Assembly (NCBI RefSeq): GCF_902141845.1
Contig: NZ_CABFPH010000020.1
Coordinates: 1 to 64,000, forward strand
DNA: 64,000 bases
Direction of reading: 5' to 3'
Source of the DNA: Methylobacterium symbioticum
GTDB lineage: Bacteria > Pseudomonadota > Alphaproteobacteria > Rhizobiales > Beijerinckiaceae
The notes below the pieces were generated by a model, which was not told the origin of the DNA, did not search any database, and saw only the letters and a program-made list of their open reading frames with translations. The position numbers and the translations under genes are program-made. Below are positions 34,997 to 43,541 of the stretch, one piece after another; positions within the stretch are counted from its first letter, which is position 1; every line of letters starts with the position of its first letter.

Positions 34997-35018
34997 TTGA
35001 AAACTAGAACGTTTTCAA
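34997..35018. promoter_or_regulatory. Palindromic operator candidate upstream of bfd-bfr
   Basis: Perfect 8-base arms TTGAAAAC and GTTTTCAA flank a six-base centre TAGAAC. Directly to the left lies TTAGAATTCTTGAA, which resembles part of the Irr iron-control element. The site is in an AT-rich island, and the right arm could also supply a TTGAAA -35 element for the minus-strand operon. Iron-dependent control is the natural guess; the regulator is not identified. Confidence 0.45.
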
Positions 35019-35170
35019 CGCGTTAGCAGGCGGACACTTGGCATCCCAGCCGCTCCCGGTCAAGGGTTTCCGGTTCTCGCGGGCGCAATTCGATCGTCCG
35101 ATCCGAAATTGGTGAACGGCGCCCGGCAGATAGGAAAGGCTGCGCCGAAACCGCGCGGCGGCGCGCGCCC

Positions 35171-35788
35171 TCAGCGGGCCAGCTCCTTCAGGCCGAGGCG
35201 GATGAGCACCTTCGCCTCGGCGCCCTCGCCGGCGGCCCTGAGCGCGGCGGCGACCGCAGTGGCGGCCTGGGCCTGCGGATAGCCGAGATTGGTGAGCGCC
35301 GAGACCGCGTCCGCGACCGGTCCGGAGGCGCCGCGCTCCTCGCCTGCCCCCGCGAGGCTCGCCAGCGCCGGATCGAGCGGTGCGAAGGCCGGCGTCTTGT
35401 CCTTGAGCTCCGCCACGAGCCGGGCCGCGAGGCGCGGGCCGACGCCCGGTGCGCGGGCGACCGAGGTCTTGTCGCCCGTGGCGATCGCGGCGCCGAGCTG
35501 GTCCGGCTCCAGCACCGAGAGCACGCCGAGCGCCACCCGCGCGCCCACGCCCTGGACGGTCTGGAGCAGGCGGAACCACTCGCGCTCGGCATCCGAGCGG
35601 AAGCCGTAGAGGCGGATCATGTCCTCGCGGACGATCGTCTCGATCGAGAGCTGGGCCGGCTCGCCGGCCGCCGGCAGGCGCTGCAGGGTGCGGGCCGAGC
35701 AATGCACCACGTAGCCGACGCCGTTCACGTCGAGGATCACGAAGTCCTCGCCGAAGGAATCCACGACGCCCTTGAGCTTGCCGATCAT
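35171..35788 (-). CDS. ruvA: Holliday junction DNA helicase subunit RuvA
   Basis: Recognises four-way junctions and recruits RuvB motors. The 205-residue protein has an OB fold ([28 protein letters not shown]), two helix-hairpin-helix motifs ([18 protein letters not shown] and [19 protein letters not shown]) and the small C-terminal RuvB-binding domain after a Gly/Ala linker. ruvC lies upstream on the same strand but yceI is inserted between them on the other strand, and ruvB is not downstream. RuvABC therefore do not form one operon here. Confidence 0.95.
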   Translation of the reverse strand: MIGKLKGVVDSFGEDFVILDVNGVGYVVHCSARTLQRLPAAGEPAQLSIETIVREDMIRLYGFRSDAEREWFRLLQTVQGVGARVALGVLSVLEPDQLGAAIATGDKTSVARAPGVGPRLAARLVAELKDKTPAFAPLDPALASLAGAGEERGASGPVADAVSALTNLGYPQAQAATAVAAALRAAGEGAEAKVLIRLGLKELAR

Positions 35789-35937
35789 CGTACCGCCTTC
35801 ATCCGTGTCCCGATGCCTACAGATCCGGCCGTTCGCGCGCCATGCGCGGCTTGAGCGCGGCCGGCCTTCGTGGAAGAGGAGGGCCTTCGCCGGCCGCGCG
35901 GCCCGGCACGTCCCTGACCGAGCCCCGCGGATTGCCC

Positions 35938-36552
35938 ATGCGCCGGACCCCGATCCTCCTCGCCCTCGGCCTGCTCCTCGCCGCGCCCGCCGCCGCCCAG
36001 ACCGCGGACGGCCCGACCACGGACCCGACCCAGGTGCGCCCCGGCGCCTATCGGCTCGATTCCGCCCACGGCAAGATCACCTGGTCGCTCAGCCATCTCG
36101 GCTACTCGACCTATTACGGGCAGATCACCGACGTGAGCGGCCAGGCGACCCTCGACCCGAAGGAGCCGGCCAAGAGCCGCCTCAGCGTCACCGTCGGCAT
36201 CGACAGCGTGAGCGGGCTCAACCCGAAGCTCGACGCGCATCTGAAGACGCCGGACTTCTTCGACACGCAGAAATTCCCCACCGCGACCTTCACCGCGACC
36301 ACCGTCGAGCCGACGAGCCCGACCACGGCGCGCATCCTCGGCGACCTGACCCTGAAGGGGGTGACCAAGCCGATCGCCCTCGACGCGACCTTCAACCAGG
36401 CCGGCATCAGCCCCGTCGACAAGACGTACACGGTGGGCTTCGACGGGCGCGCGGTGATCAAGCGCTCCGATTTCGGCATCAACGCCTTCCTGCCGATCCT
36501 CGGCGACGAGGTGACGCTCAGGCTCGAAGGCGAGTTCAAGGCCGCCGAGTAG
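35938..36552 (+). CDS. YceI-family periplasmic lipocalin-like protein
   Basis: YceI proteins form an extended beta barrel that binds polyisoprenoid lipids. The 204-residue protein has a signal peptide ([16 protein letters not shown]). The family motifs are [58 protein letters not shown] and [19 protein letters not shown]. The gene lies opposite in direction to, and between, ruvC and ruvA, which are usually adjacent, so it looks like an inserted unit. There is no b561 cytochrome gene beside it, a frequent partner elsewhere. Confidence 0.92.
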   Translation: MRRTPILLALGLLLAAPAAAQTADGPTTDPTQVRPGAYRLDSAHGKITWSLSHLGYSTYYGQITDVSGQATLDPKEPAKSRLSVTVGIDSVSGLNPKLDAHLKTPDFFDTQKFPTATFTATTVEPTSPTTARILGDLTLKGVTKPIALDATFNQAGISPVDKTYTVGFDGRAVIKRSDFGINAFLPILGDEVTLRLEGEFKAAE

Positions 36553-36574
36553 ACATCCCGGCATCGGCCGGCGC

Positions 36575-37141
36575 TCAGCCCTGGCGGGCGAGCGCCGCCG
36601 CGATGCGCTCGGCGGCGCGGCCCGAGACGCCGGCCGGCAGATGCGCCTTGCGCAGGGCGTGCGCGTCGCGGTGATTGACGTGAGCGATGGCGATGGCCAG
36701 GGCGTCCGCCGCGTCCGCGAGCTTGAACTCGGCCTTGGGCAGCAGGAAGCGCACCATCGCCTGGATCTGCGCCTTGTCGGCATGGCCGGTGCCCGCCACC
36801 GTCTTCTTCACGAGGTTGGCCGCGTACTCGAAGACCGGCATGCCGTGCAGCGCCGGCACGAGCAGCGCCACCGCCCGGGCATGGCCGAGCTTGAGCGTCG
36901 CCTGCGCGTCCTTGTTGACGAAGGTCTCCTCCACCGCGACCTCGTCGGGCTGGAAGCCGGTGACCACCCGGGTGATGCCCTCGTGCAGCTCGCGCAGGCG
37001 CAGCGCCAGCGGCAGGTCCCCGTCCGAGGTGACCACCCCGCAATCGACATAGGCGAGCTTGGTGCCGGTGACGGTCACCGCCCCCCAGCCGGTGCGGCGC
37101 AGGCCCGGATCGATGCCGAGGACGCGGACGGGACTGCTCAT
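36575..37141 (-). CDS. ruvC: Holliday junction resolvase RuvC
   Basis: Endonuclease that cuts Holliday junctions symmetrically. The 188-residue RNase H-fold protein has the catalytic acids in [14 protein letters not shown] (first Asp), [22 protein letters not shown] (Glu) and [13 protein letters not shown] (the last Asp pair). Length is normal. It is convergent with yceI. The gene upstream is a chemoreceptor transcribed away, so ruvC has its own promoter in the 236-bp gap. Confidence 0.95.
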   Translation of the reverse strand: MSSPVRVLGIDPGLRRTGWGAVTVTGTKLAYVDCGVVTSDGDLPLALRLRELHEGITRVVTGFQPDEVAVEETFVNKDAQATLKLGHARAVALLVPALHGMPVFEYAANLVKKTVAGTGHADKAQIQAMVRFLLPKAEFKLADAADALAIAIAHVNHRDAHALRKAHLPAGVSGRAAERIAAALARQG

Positions 37142-37332
37142 CGGGGAAGGCTCACGGGAAATCGCTCGCGGAGGCCGAGTGGATGCGTGGCCGGCGCGCC
37201 GGCCGCGTCGCCCTGAGCGCTACGCACATACCGTGAACATCTCGTTGCGTCGAGATGGATGGTCCCCGCGACGGTCCCGGCGCCCTGGCTGAGGGCTTCC
37301 GTGAAATCGCTCAAAAAGATACGAATTGTTAA

Positions 37333-37369
37333 CCTCGAATAGTTGATGAACGCAATATCCAATTCGAGG
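37333..37369 (+). promoter_or_regulatory. Leader hairpin covering the chemoreceptor ribosome-binding site
   Basis: CCTCGAAT (37333-37340) and ATTCGAGG (37362-37369) are perfect complements separated by 21 bases. The second arm contains most of the Shine-Dalgarno (CGAGGA, ending seven bases before the ATG). Folding would hide the ribosome site, so a protein, small RNA or temperature-dependent switch is conceivable. Function is inference. Confidence 0.45.
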
Positions 37370-37377
37370 ATATACAG

Positions 37378-38838
37378 ATGTTTCGCAAGGTTGTGGCGAG
37401 CGAAGAAAAATTCAAGCTCGCGGCGCTCGATCGTGCGTTGGCGACAATCGAGTTTTCGCTCGACGGCACGATTCTGAATGCGAACAAGAATTTCCTCGAC
37501 CTCGTCGGATATTCTCTCGAAGAAGCGCGCGGCAAACATCATCGCATCTTCGTCGAGGAGAGCTATGCCGCGAGCGCCGAATACAGGGCCTTCTGGGAGA
37601 CATTGAACCGGGGCGAGATGGTCTCCGGCGAGTTCGCCCGGTTCGGCAAATCGGGCAACCGTGTCTGGCTCGAGGCGACCTATTGCCCGGTCCTGAACGC
37701 CGCGGGCCAGCCCGCCACGGTGATGAAGTTCGCCACCGACATCACCGCGAAGAAGAACGAGACCAGCCGGCTGATGACGATGATCGACGGCATGCCCGTC
37801 GCCGTCATGACCGCCGACCCGGCGGACGATTTCCGGATCAACTACCTGAACACGACCTCGCAGCGGACGCTCGGCTCCATCGAGCAGTACCTGCCGGTCA
37901 AGGCCTCGGAGCTGCTGGGGACCTCGATCGACGTGTTCCACAAGCACCCGCAGCACCAGCGCACCATGCTGGCCGACGGCAGCCGCCTGCCCCATCGCAC
38001 CAAGATCAAGCTCGGGCCGGAGGTGCTGGAACTCCAGGTCTCGGCGATCAACGGGCCCGACGGCCGCTATGTCGGCCCGATGCTGACCTGGGCCGTGGTG
38101 ACCGCGCAGGTCAACATGGCCTCCGAGGTCTCGCAGGTGGTCGAGGCGGTCTCGGCGGCGGTGCGCGAGATGCAGGGTTCGGCCGAGGGGCTGACCCGCT
38201 CCGCCGAGGATGCCCGCCAGCGCGCCTCCTCGGTGGCCTCGGGCTCGGAGCAGATGGCGGGCTCGATCCACGAGATCTCGGGTCAGGTCGGGCGCGTCAC
38301 CGAACGCACCCAGCAGATCGCGACCCAGGCGGCCACCACCGACGCCACGGTGCGCGACCTCGCCGAGAACGCGCGCAAGGTCGATGCGGTCGTCGCCATG
38401 ATCAAGTCGATCGCCGACCAGACCAACCTGCTGGCGTTGAACGCCACGATCGAGGCGGCGCGTGCCGGCGCGGCCGGCCGCGGCTTCGCGGTGGTGGCGA
38501 GCGAGGTGAAGGTGCTCGCCGCCCAGACCGCCAAGGCCACCGACGAGATCATCCAGCAGGTCGCCGCGATCCAGACCGCGACCGGCGCGGCGGTCGGCGC
38601 CATCGGCACGATCAGCGCGGCGGTGGCCGAATTGTCGTCGCTGACCCTGGCGATGGCGAGCGCGGTCGAGGAGCAGGCGGCGGCGACGCAGGAGATGTCG
38701 GGCCATATCGGCGGCGTCTCCGTCGCGGCCAACGCCACCGGCCAGCTCGCCGAGGCGGTGCGCACCGTCGCCGAGAAGCTGAGCGCCCATTCCGCGAGCC
38801 TGGGCGGCAGCATCGAGCGCTTCCTGAAGGCCGGCTGA
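37378..38838 (+). CDS. Soluble methyl-accepting chemoreceptor with two PAS domains
   Basis: A 486-residue cytoplasmic chemotaxis receptor without membrane helices. Two PAS domains lie in tandem: about residues 15-125 ([22 protein letters not shown], then a PAC-like [12 protein letters not shown]) and 130-240 ([23 protein letters not shown]). The signalling domain follows, with the hairpin tip [37 protein letters not shown]. The first PAS resembles Aer/haem-type sensors, so redox or oxygen sensing is possible. A hairpin may mask its ribosome site. No che genes are in the window. Confidence 0.92.
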   Translation: MFRKVVASEEKFKLAALDRALATIEFSLDGTILNANKNFLDLVGYSLEEARGKHHRIFVEESYAASAEYRAFWETLNRGEMVSGEFARFGKSGNRVWLEATYCPVLNAAGQPATVMKFATDITAKKNETSRLMTMIDGMPVAVMTADPADDFRINYLNTTSQRTLGSIEQYLPVKASELLGTSIDVFHKHPQHQRTMLADGSRLPHRTKIKLGPEVLELQVSAINGPDGRYVGPMLTWAVVTAQVNMASEVSQVVEAVSAAVREMQGSAEGLTRSAEDARQRASSVASGSEQMAGSIHEISGQVGRVTERTQQIATQAATTDATVRDLAENARKVDAVVAMIKSIADQTNLLALNATIEAARAGAAGRGFAVVASEVKVLAAQTAKATDEIIQQVAAIQTATGAAVGAIGTISAAVAELSSLTLAMASAVEEQAAATQEMSGHIGGVSVAANATGQLAEAVRTVAEKLSAHSASLGGSIERFLKAG

Positions 38839-38847
38839 GAGCCGGTC

Positions 38848-40482
38848 CTATTCGGCGCGGGCCCGCGCGCGCAGGACGAACTTCTGGATCTTGCCGGTCG
38901 AGGTCTTGGGCAGGGCGCCGAACAGGACCGCCTTCGGCACCTTGAAGCGGGCGAGGCGGGCCCGGCAGAAATCGAGGATCTCCGGCGCCGTCACCGCGGC
39001 GCCGGGCTTCAGTTCGAGGAAGGCGCACGGGGTCTCGCCCCAGATGGGGTCGGGCTTGGCCACCACCGCGGCGAGCATCACGGCGGGGTGCTGCGTCAGC
39101 ACCTCCTCCAGTTCCAGGCTGGAGATGTTCTCGCCGCCTGAGATGATGATGTCCTTCGCCCGGTCCTTGATCTCGACGGACCCGTCGGGATGCCAGACGG
39201 CGAGGTCGCCCGAGCGATACCAGCCGTCCCCGAGCGCGCCCTCGGTGGCCGCCGGGTTCCTGAGATAGCCCTTCATCACGGTGTTGCCGCGCAGCAGGAT
39301 CTCGCCGACCGTCGTCCCGTCCCGCGGCACCGGCTCGAGCGTCGCCGGATCGGCGACCCGCAGGGCCTCGAGGGTGGCGAGGGCCGCGCCCTGGCGCGCC
39401 ATGCGGGCGTAGCGCTGCTCCGCCGGGAGATCGGCCCAGTCGGGCTGGGGCAGGCACATCGTGGCCGGTCCGTAGCTCTCGGTGGCGCCGTAGAGATGGG
39501 ACACGCGGAACCCGAGCTCCTCCATGCTGCGCAGAACCGTCGAGGGCGGCGCCGCGCCGCCGGTGGCGCAGCGCACGGTATGGGCGAAGGGTACGCGCGC
39601 CTCCGGCGGCGCGTTCGCGATCATCGTGAGCACGATCGGCGCGCCGCAGAGATGGGTGACGCCGTGCGCGGCGATCAGGTGGAAGATCGCGGCCGGCTCG
39701 ACCTTGCGCAGGCAGACCTGCGTGCCGCCCGCCGCGACCACCGCCCACGGATAGGACCAGCCGTTGCAGTGGAACATCGGCAGCGTCCAGAGATAGACGC
39801 TGTCCGGCGCGAGGCCGAAGGCGAGGGCGTTGCCGAGCGCCTGCAGATAGGCGCCGCGATGGCTGTAGACGGCGCCTTTCGGGTCGCCCGTGGTGCCGGA
39901 GGTGTAGAGCAGGCAGAGCGATTGCCACTCGTCCGCGGGGCCGGCCGGCTCATGGTCCGGATCCCCCTCGGCGAGGAGATCCTCGTAGGCGACGGCGCCG
40001 GGCAGGGCGGCCTCGCCGGCCGTGACCACGAGAGGCCTGCGGCCGAGCCGGGCGAGCGCCTCGCCCGCGAGCGCCGCGCAATCGGCATCGACGATCAGCA
40101 CCCTGGCCGCCCCATGGTCCAGCGAGACGGCGAGGGTGGCCGGGTCGAGGCGGGTGTTGAGCGGGTTGAGGACGGCGCCGCGCATCGGCACCGCGAAATG
40201 CGCCTCGATCATCTCCGGCGTGTTGCCGGCCAGGATCGCCACCGTATCGAGGCGGCCGATCCCGCTGCGCTCCAGCGCCGAGGCCAGGCGGCGGCAGCGG
40301 GCGTGGAGCTCGGCATAGGTCAGGCGCCGTGCCCCGTCGATCACCGCCACGTGGTCGCCGAGGGACGCGGCCGCCCGGGCGAGGAAGCTCACCGGGCTCA
40401 GCGGAACATGGTTCGCGGGCCTCTGCCCGAGGCCGTCCTCGAACGGATGGGCTTGCGCCGGGCTCGCGCCGGGACCCGTCAT
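38848..40482 (-). CDS. AMP-forming acyl-CoA synthetase
   Basis: Activates a carboxylic acid through an acyl-adenylate to its CoA thioester. The 544-residue ANL enzyme has the ATP loop LLYTSGTTGDPKGAVYSH, LPMFHCNGWSYPW, GATESYGPAT, GWYRSGDLAVWHPDGSVEIKDRAKDIIISGGENIS and the C-terminal catalytic Lys in LPKTSTGKIQKF. GGAGGA precedes the ATG. It is closest in phrasing to medium/long-chain or plant-peroxisomal-like (AAE/BZO) enzymes; the substrate is uncertain. It is divergent from the phasin-like gene, so it may share a PHA or fatty-acid context. Confidence 0.93.
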   Translation of the reverse strand: MTGPGASPAQAHPFEDGLGQRPANHVPLSPVSFLARAAASLGDHVAVIDGARRLTYAELHARCRRLASALERSGIGRLDTVAILAGNTPEMIEAHFAVPMRGAVLNPLNTRLDPATLAVSLDHGAARVLIVDADCAALAGEALARLGRRPLVVTAGEAALPGAVAYEDLLAEGDPDHEPAGPADEWQSLCLLYTSGTTGDPKGAVYSHRGAYLQALGNALAFGLAPDSVYLWTLPMFHCNGWSYPWAVVAAGGTQVCLRKVEPAAIFHLIAAHGVTHLCGAPIVLTMIANAPPEARVPFAHTVRCATGGAAPPSTVLRSMEELGFRVSHLYGATESYGPATMCLPQPDWADLPAEQRYARMARQGAALATLEALRVADPATLEPVPRDGTTVGEILLRGNTVMKGYLRNPAATEGALGDGWYRSGDLAVWHPDGSVEIKDRAKDIIISGGENISSLELEEVLTQHPAVMLAAVVAKPDPIWGETPCAFLELKPGAAVTAPEILDFCRARLARFKVPKAVLFGALPKTSTGKIQKFVLRARARAE

Positions 40483-40751
40483 GGCCTGTCCTCCCGGCCG
40501 CCTCCGTCGTTCCACGCGAGAGGATGGCCCCGCGCAGGTGTGTCGCCGCCGATTCCGGAGTGTCAAGGACGGGCGCCGTGACAGGCGGGCCCGGTCGAAA
40601 CGTCGGCACGGTGCGGACGCGTCGCGCCTATTGCACTGCAACATGAAATCGGACACATCGGACCGGCCGATTCCGTGGGCCCGGTATGCGCTTGATCGCG
40701 CCTGCCGCCACGGCGAGAAGAGACGGCGCAACGGGGCTTGGGACCATCATC

Positions 40752-41252
40752 ATGACGACAGCGGGTCGCCGGCTGGCCGAGGATGGCCTAGCCCAGGCGC
40801 GGCAGGCCTACGAGCGCTACGCCGAGGCCGGCGAGATCGCCCTCAACGCCTTCGAGACGACGACCGGCCGCATGGTGGCGAGCCTGCGTACCCTGGCCGG
40901 GACGGGCCAGGCGCAGGCGACGCTGGGGGGAGCCCCGGCCAACGATTACGAGGCCGCGGCGGGCCGCAGCTGGGCGGGCCTGCGCCAGATCACCCAGCGC
41001 GTTCTGGTCGCCACCGACGCGAACATGCGCGCCGGCTTCGACCATGCCGAGAGCCTGATCCGGGCCAGGGACGCCCGCGAGGCGGCCGAGCTGCAGGCCG
41101 CCTATCTGCGCGCCCAGACCGCGCGCTTCGCCGAGCAGATGCTCGACCTGCAGAAGACGGCCACGCGGGTGGCCCGGAGCCTGGCCGCCGGTACGGCCCA
41201 AGGCATGGCTCAAGGCACGGCCGACGGCGCCCGGGGCACGGAGCGGCCGTGA
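40752..41252 (+). CDS. Phasin-like protein
   Basis: A 166-residue, almost entirely helical, Ala-rich protein resembling phasins that coat polyhydroxyalkanoate granules: LAQARQAYERYAEAGEIAL, then NMRAGFDHAESLIRARDAREAAELQAAYLRAQTARFAEQMLDL, the common phasin pattern with repeated aromatic and Gln residues. The C-terminus has a GTAQGMAQGTADGARGTE near-repeat. An upstream ATG would add 22 residues. The stop overlaps the GTG start of the following hydrolase (GTGA). Homology is judged by pattern only, so the function is probable rather than certain. Confidence 0.72.
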   Translation: MTTAGRRLAEDGLAQARQAYERYAEAGEIALNAFETTTGRMVASLRTLAGTGQAQATLGGAPANDYEAAAGRSWAGLRQITQRVLVATDANMRAGFDHAESLIRARDAREAAELQAAYLRAQTARFAEQMLDLQKTATRVARSLAAGTAQGMAQGTADGARGTERP

Positions 41253-42139
41253 ACGCGCTGGGACGGCCCGTGGAGGGGATCCCCTTCCGCGAGGGGCGCA
41301 CGCAGGGCTTCGCGCGCGGGCGTTTCCACGACCTCGCCTATGTCGATTGGGGCGACCCGGACAATCCGCATGTCGTGGTCTGCGTCCACGGCCTGAGCCG
41401 GCAGGGCCGCGACTTCGACGCCCTGGCGCAGGCCCTCGTCGGCCTCGGCTACCGGGTGGTCTGTCCCGATCTGCCGGGGCGCGGGCGCAGCGGCTGGCTC
41501 ACCGATCCCGAACTCTACGCCCTGCCGCAATATGTGCGCGACATGGCGACCCTGCTGGCGCATCTGCGCGTCGAGCAGATCGACTGGGTCGGCACCTCCC
41601 TCGGCGGCCTCGTCGGGATGATGCTGGCCGGCGCCGAGAACACGCCGGTGCGCCGCCTCGTCATCAACGATATCGGGCCCTTCCTGCCCTGGGCGCCGCT
41701 GCGCGCGATCGGCACGCGCCTGCGCGAGGCGCCGCCCCACCACCACAGCCTCGCCACCGCCGAGCGGCGCCTGCGCACGGCGCTCGCGAGCTTCGGTCCC
41801 CTCACCGACGCGCAGTGGCGCCACCTGACGGAGCACAGCTTCTACCCGGAGCGGGGGGGCGGCTGGCGCCCGCATTACGACCCGAATATCGGCGTGCCCT
41901 TCGCCCCGGGCCGGGTCTACAATGTCAGCATGTGGCGCGACTGGGAGGCGGTGCGCTGCCCCGTCCTGCTGCTGCGCGGGGCCGAATCCGACCTCCTGCG
42001 CGCCGACACGGCCCGGCAGATGACGGAGCAGGGCCCGAAGGCCAAGCTCGTGGAGATCCCGGGCTGCGGCCACGCCCCGGCGCTCCTCGATCCCGACCAG
42101 ATCCGCATCGTCACCGATTGGCTCGGGCCGGCGGCCTGA
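41249..42139 (+). CDS. Alpha/beta-hydrolase (serine hydrolase)
   Basis: A 296-residue hydrolase with the full triad: oxyanion region VVVCVHGLSRQGRDFD, Ser117 in VGTSLGGLVG, an Asp in LLLRGAESDLL and His in IPGCGHAPALLD. The cap region is helical. It starts with GTG four bases inside the phasin-like gene, so the two products are made together, which hints at a role on PHA granules (for example an intracellular depolymerase or oligomer hydrolase). That role is inference; family members also include haloperoxidase-like and ester hydrolases. Confidence 0.88.
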   Translation: MNALGRPVEGIPFREGRTQGFARGRFHDLAYVDWGDPDNPHVVVCVHGLSRQGRDFDALAQALVGLGYRVVCPDLPGRGRSGWLTDPELYALPQYVRDMATLLAHLRVEQIDWVGTSLGGLVGMMLAGAENTPVRRLVINDIGPFLPWAPLRAIGTRLREAPPHHHSLATAERRLRTALASFGPLTDAQWRHLTEHSFYPERGGGWRPHYDPNIGVPFAPGRVYNVSMWRDWEAVRCPVLLLRGAESDLLRADTARQMTEQGPKAKLVEIPGCGHAPALLDPDQIRIVTDWLGPAA

Positions 42140-42146
42140 GCCGTCC

Positions 42147-42539
42147 TCAAGGGGCCTGATGGCCCTCGGCGGCGAGCTTGGCCTGCCGCAGGCTGCGCCA
42201 CGGCTCCAGGTTCTTCAGGGCCATGCGGCGGGCGCCGATCACGCCGAGGACGAGGGCGATCGCCAGGAACGGGCTCGCCACGATCAGGGCCGCCACGGCC
42301 TCCGAGCCGATCAGCGCGGCGAGGAGCTTCACCGCCGCATCGAGGAAGACGAAGAAGGCGCAGATCACGAGCACCATGATCGTGACGCAGGCGGCCACCA
42401 GCCCGACCAGCGCGCGCAGGTTGCCGTCGATCTCGACCCGGGCGAGGGCGATGGTGCGGGCGGCGAGCGTCCCGGCCTCGCGCAGGGCCGCCAGCATGAG
42501 GGCGAGCATGGATCCGGGTTCGCGCACCTGCCTCGCCAC
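42147..42539 (-). CDS. Phage-holin-like (DUF1469/YqjE-type) membrane protein
   Basis: A 130-residue inner-membrane protein with two long hydrophobic helices (LVGLVAACVTIMVLVICAFFVFLDAAV and AALIVASPFLAIALVLGVIGA) after an amphipathic N-terminus containing ARVEIDGNLRAL, the pattern of the putative actinobacterial-holin/YqjE group. I chose the GTG at 42539 because AGGAGAGG stands seven bases before it; longer and shorter starts are possible. It is not phage-linked here. It converges with the hydrolase gene (7-bp gap). Confidence 0.75.
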   Translation of the reverse strand: MARQVREPGSMLALMLAALREAGTLAARTIALARVEIDGNLRALVGLVAACVTIMVLVICAFFVFLDAAVKLLAALIGSEAVAALIVASPFLAIALVLGVIGARRMALKNLEPWRSLRQAKLAAEGHQAP

Positions 42540-42579
42540 GTCAAAGCCTCTCCTCACGGGTCTGCCGGGACTTGCCGCC

Positions 42580-42642
42580 GATGCCTGGGCCCGATGCCTG
42601 GGCCCGATTCTTGGGCCCGATTCTTGGGCCCGATGCCTGGGG
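42580..42642. repeat. Tandem array of five 13-bp units
   Basis: Units follow the pattern GAT(G/T)C(C/T)TGGGCCC, in the order A-A-B-B-A', where A is GATGCCTGGGCCC and B is GATTCTTGGGCCC; the last copy is degenerate. It fills the gap between two minus-strand genes. Each full unit carries the palindrome GGGCCC. Copy-number variation between strains is likely. Confidence 0.85.
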
Positions 42643-42656
42643 CGGCAAGCCGCTCG

Positions 42657-42953
42657 TCAACGGCTTAGCCTGCGCCGACGTTCCTGGCGGCGCGCGGACG
42701 GGCCCCGCGCCGTGGCGCCCGCCTCGGCGGCCCTCGCTGCCGGCTCCGCCTGCCCGGACCCGAGCACCTGCGGCGCGGCCTCGTTGAGATGGGCCGGCCG
42801 GCCGTTCGGTCGGACCAGGATACCGGGAAAGAACACCGTCCCGCCGGGCGCCTCGGCGGGGGCGGGGGGCGCCTGGGCCCGGGCTGCCGCCGTGCCGAGC
42901 ACCAGCCCGAGCGCGGCGATCGCTGCGCGGCCTCCCCGCATCGCGCGTGTCAT
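42657..42953 (-). CDS. Small exported Pro/Ala-rich protein, unknown
   Basis: A 98-residue protein with a signal peptide (AIAALGLVLGTAAARAQ) and a short mature chain containing GGTVFFPGILVRPNGRPAHLNEAAPQVLGSGQ and a basic C-terminus (RRQERRRRLSR). Its ATG overlaps the lrp-type gene stop by four bases, so it is coupled to that regulator. I do not recognise a family. A very long open frame continuing upstream on this strand is antisense to the E1 gene and was disregarded. Confidence 0.6.
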   Translation of the reverse strand: MTRAMRGGRAAIAALGLVLGTAAARAQAPPAPAEAPGGTVFFPGILVRPNGRPAHLNEAAPQVLGSGQAEPAARAAEAGATARGPSARRQERRRRLSR

Positions 42954-43435
42954 CGCCCGGCTCCGTGCGGGATCGGCAGGGTGTTGGAGCGCTTCACCTG
43001 GCCGAGGGCGAAGCTCGACTCGATCGAGGCGACGCCGCCGAGCCGGGTCAGCTTGTCCTTCAGGAAGCGCTCGTAGGCCTCCAGATCCTCCACCACGATG
43101 CGCAGGAGATAGTCCCTCTGCCCGGTCATCAGGTAGCAATCGACCACCTCCGGCCAGCGCGCCACGGCCTGGGCGAAGCGGTCGAGCTCCTCCTCGCGCT
43201 GGCGCTCCAGCTTGATCGAGGCGAACACGCTGACCGGCAGCCCGACCGCGACCTGATCGAGCACCGCCACATAGCCCTTGATGATGCCGGTCTCCTCCAG
43301 GAGCCGCACCCGGCGTGCGCAGGGGGAGGGCGAGAGCCCCGCCCGCTCGGCGAGCTGCTGCACGGTCAGGCGCGCATCCTCCTGCAGCGCGGCGAGGAGG
43401 CGGCGGTCGATCGCGTCGATCGCGCGTTTTGGCAT
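42950..43435 (-). CDS. Lrp/AsnC-family transcriptional regulator
   Basis: A 161-residue feast/famine regulator. It has the helix-turn-helix AIDRRLLAALQEDARLTVQQLAERAGLSPSPCARRVRLLEETGII (residues about 9-53), and a RAM/ligand domain with VDCYLMTGQRDYLLRIVVEDLEAYERFLKDKL. It is divergent, across 106 bp, from the E1 component gene, and so probably controls it in response to an amino acid or 2-oxoacid. The arrangement recalls the mdeR-mdeB pair of Pseudomonas, where an Lrp-type protein regulates a methionine-derived 2-oxobutyrate dehydrogenase. Confidence 0.93.
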   Translation of the reverse strand: MPKRAIDAIDRRLLAALQEDARLTVQQLAERAGLSPSPCARRVRLLEETGIIKGYVAVLDQVAVGLPVSVFASIKLERQREEELDRFAQAVARWPEVVDCYLMTGQRDYLLRIVVEDLEAYERFLKDKLTRLGGVASIESSFALGQVKRSNTLPIPHGAGR

Positions 43436-43541
43436 GGATGGCGCCTTTCGCGGGCATGATCAGCCAATTTGAGCCAAAACAGGCCCGCTCTACAACAGAG
43501 TTTGGGCATTTCCGCGCGTGCGCCGGTGCTATCGTTGCCTC

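Noticed and set aside
42147..42539. Holin-like gene as a sign of prophage
   Set aside because: No other phage gene nearby; the DUF1469/YqjE type is a common chromosomal membrane protein.
42580..42642. Short tandem repeats as a CRISPR array
   Set aside because: Units are 13 bp and directly adjacent, with no spacers and no cas genes.
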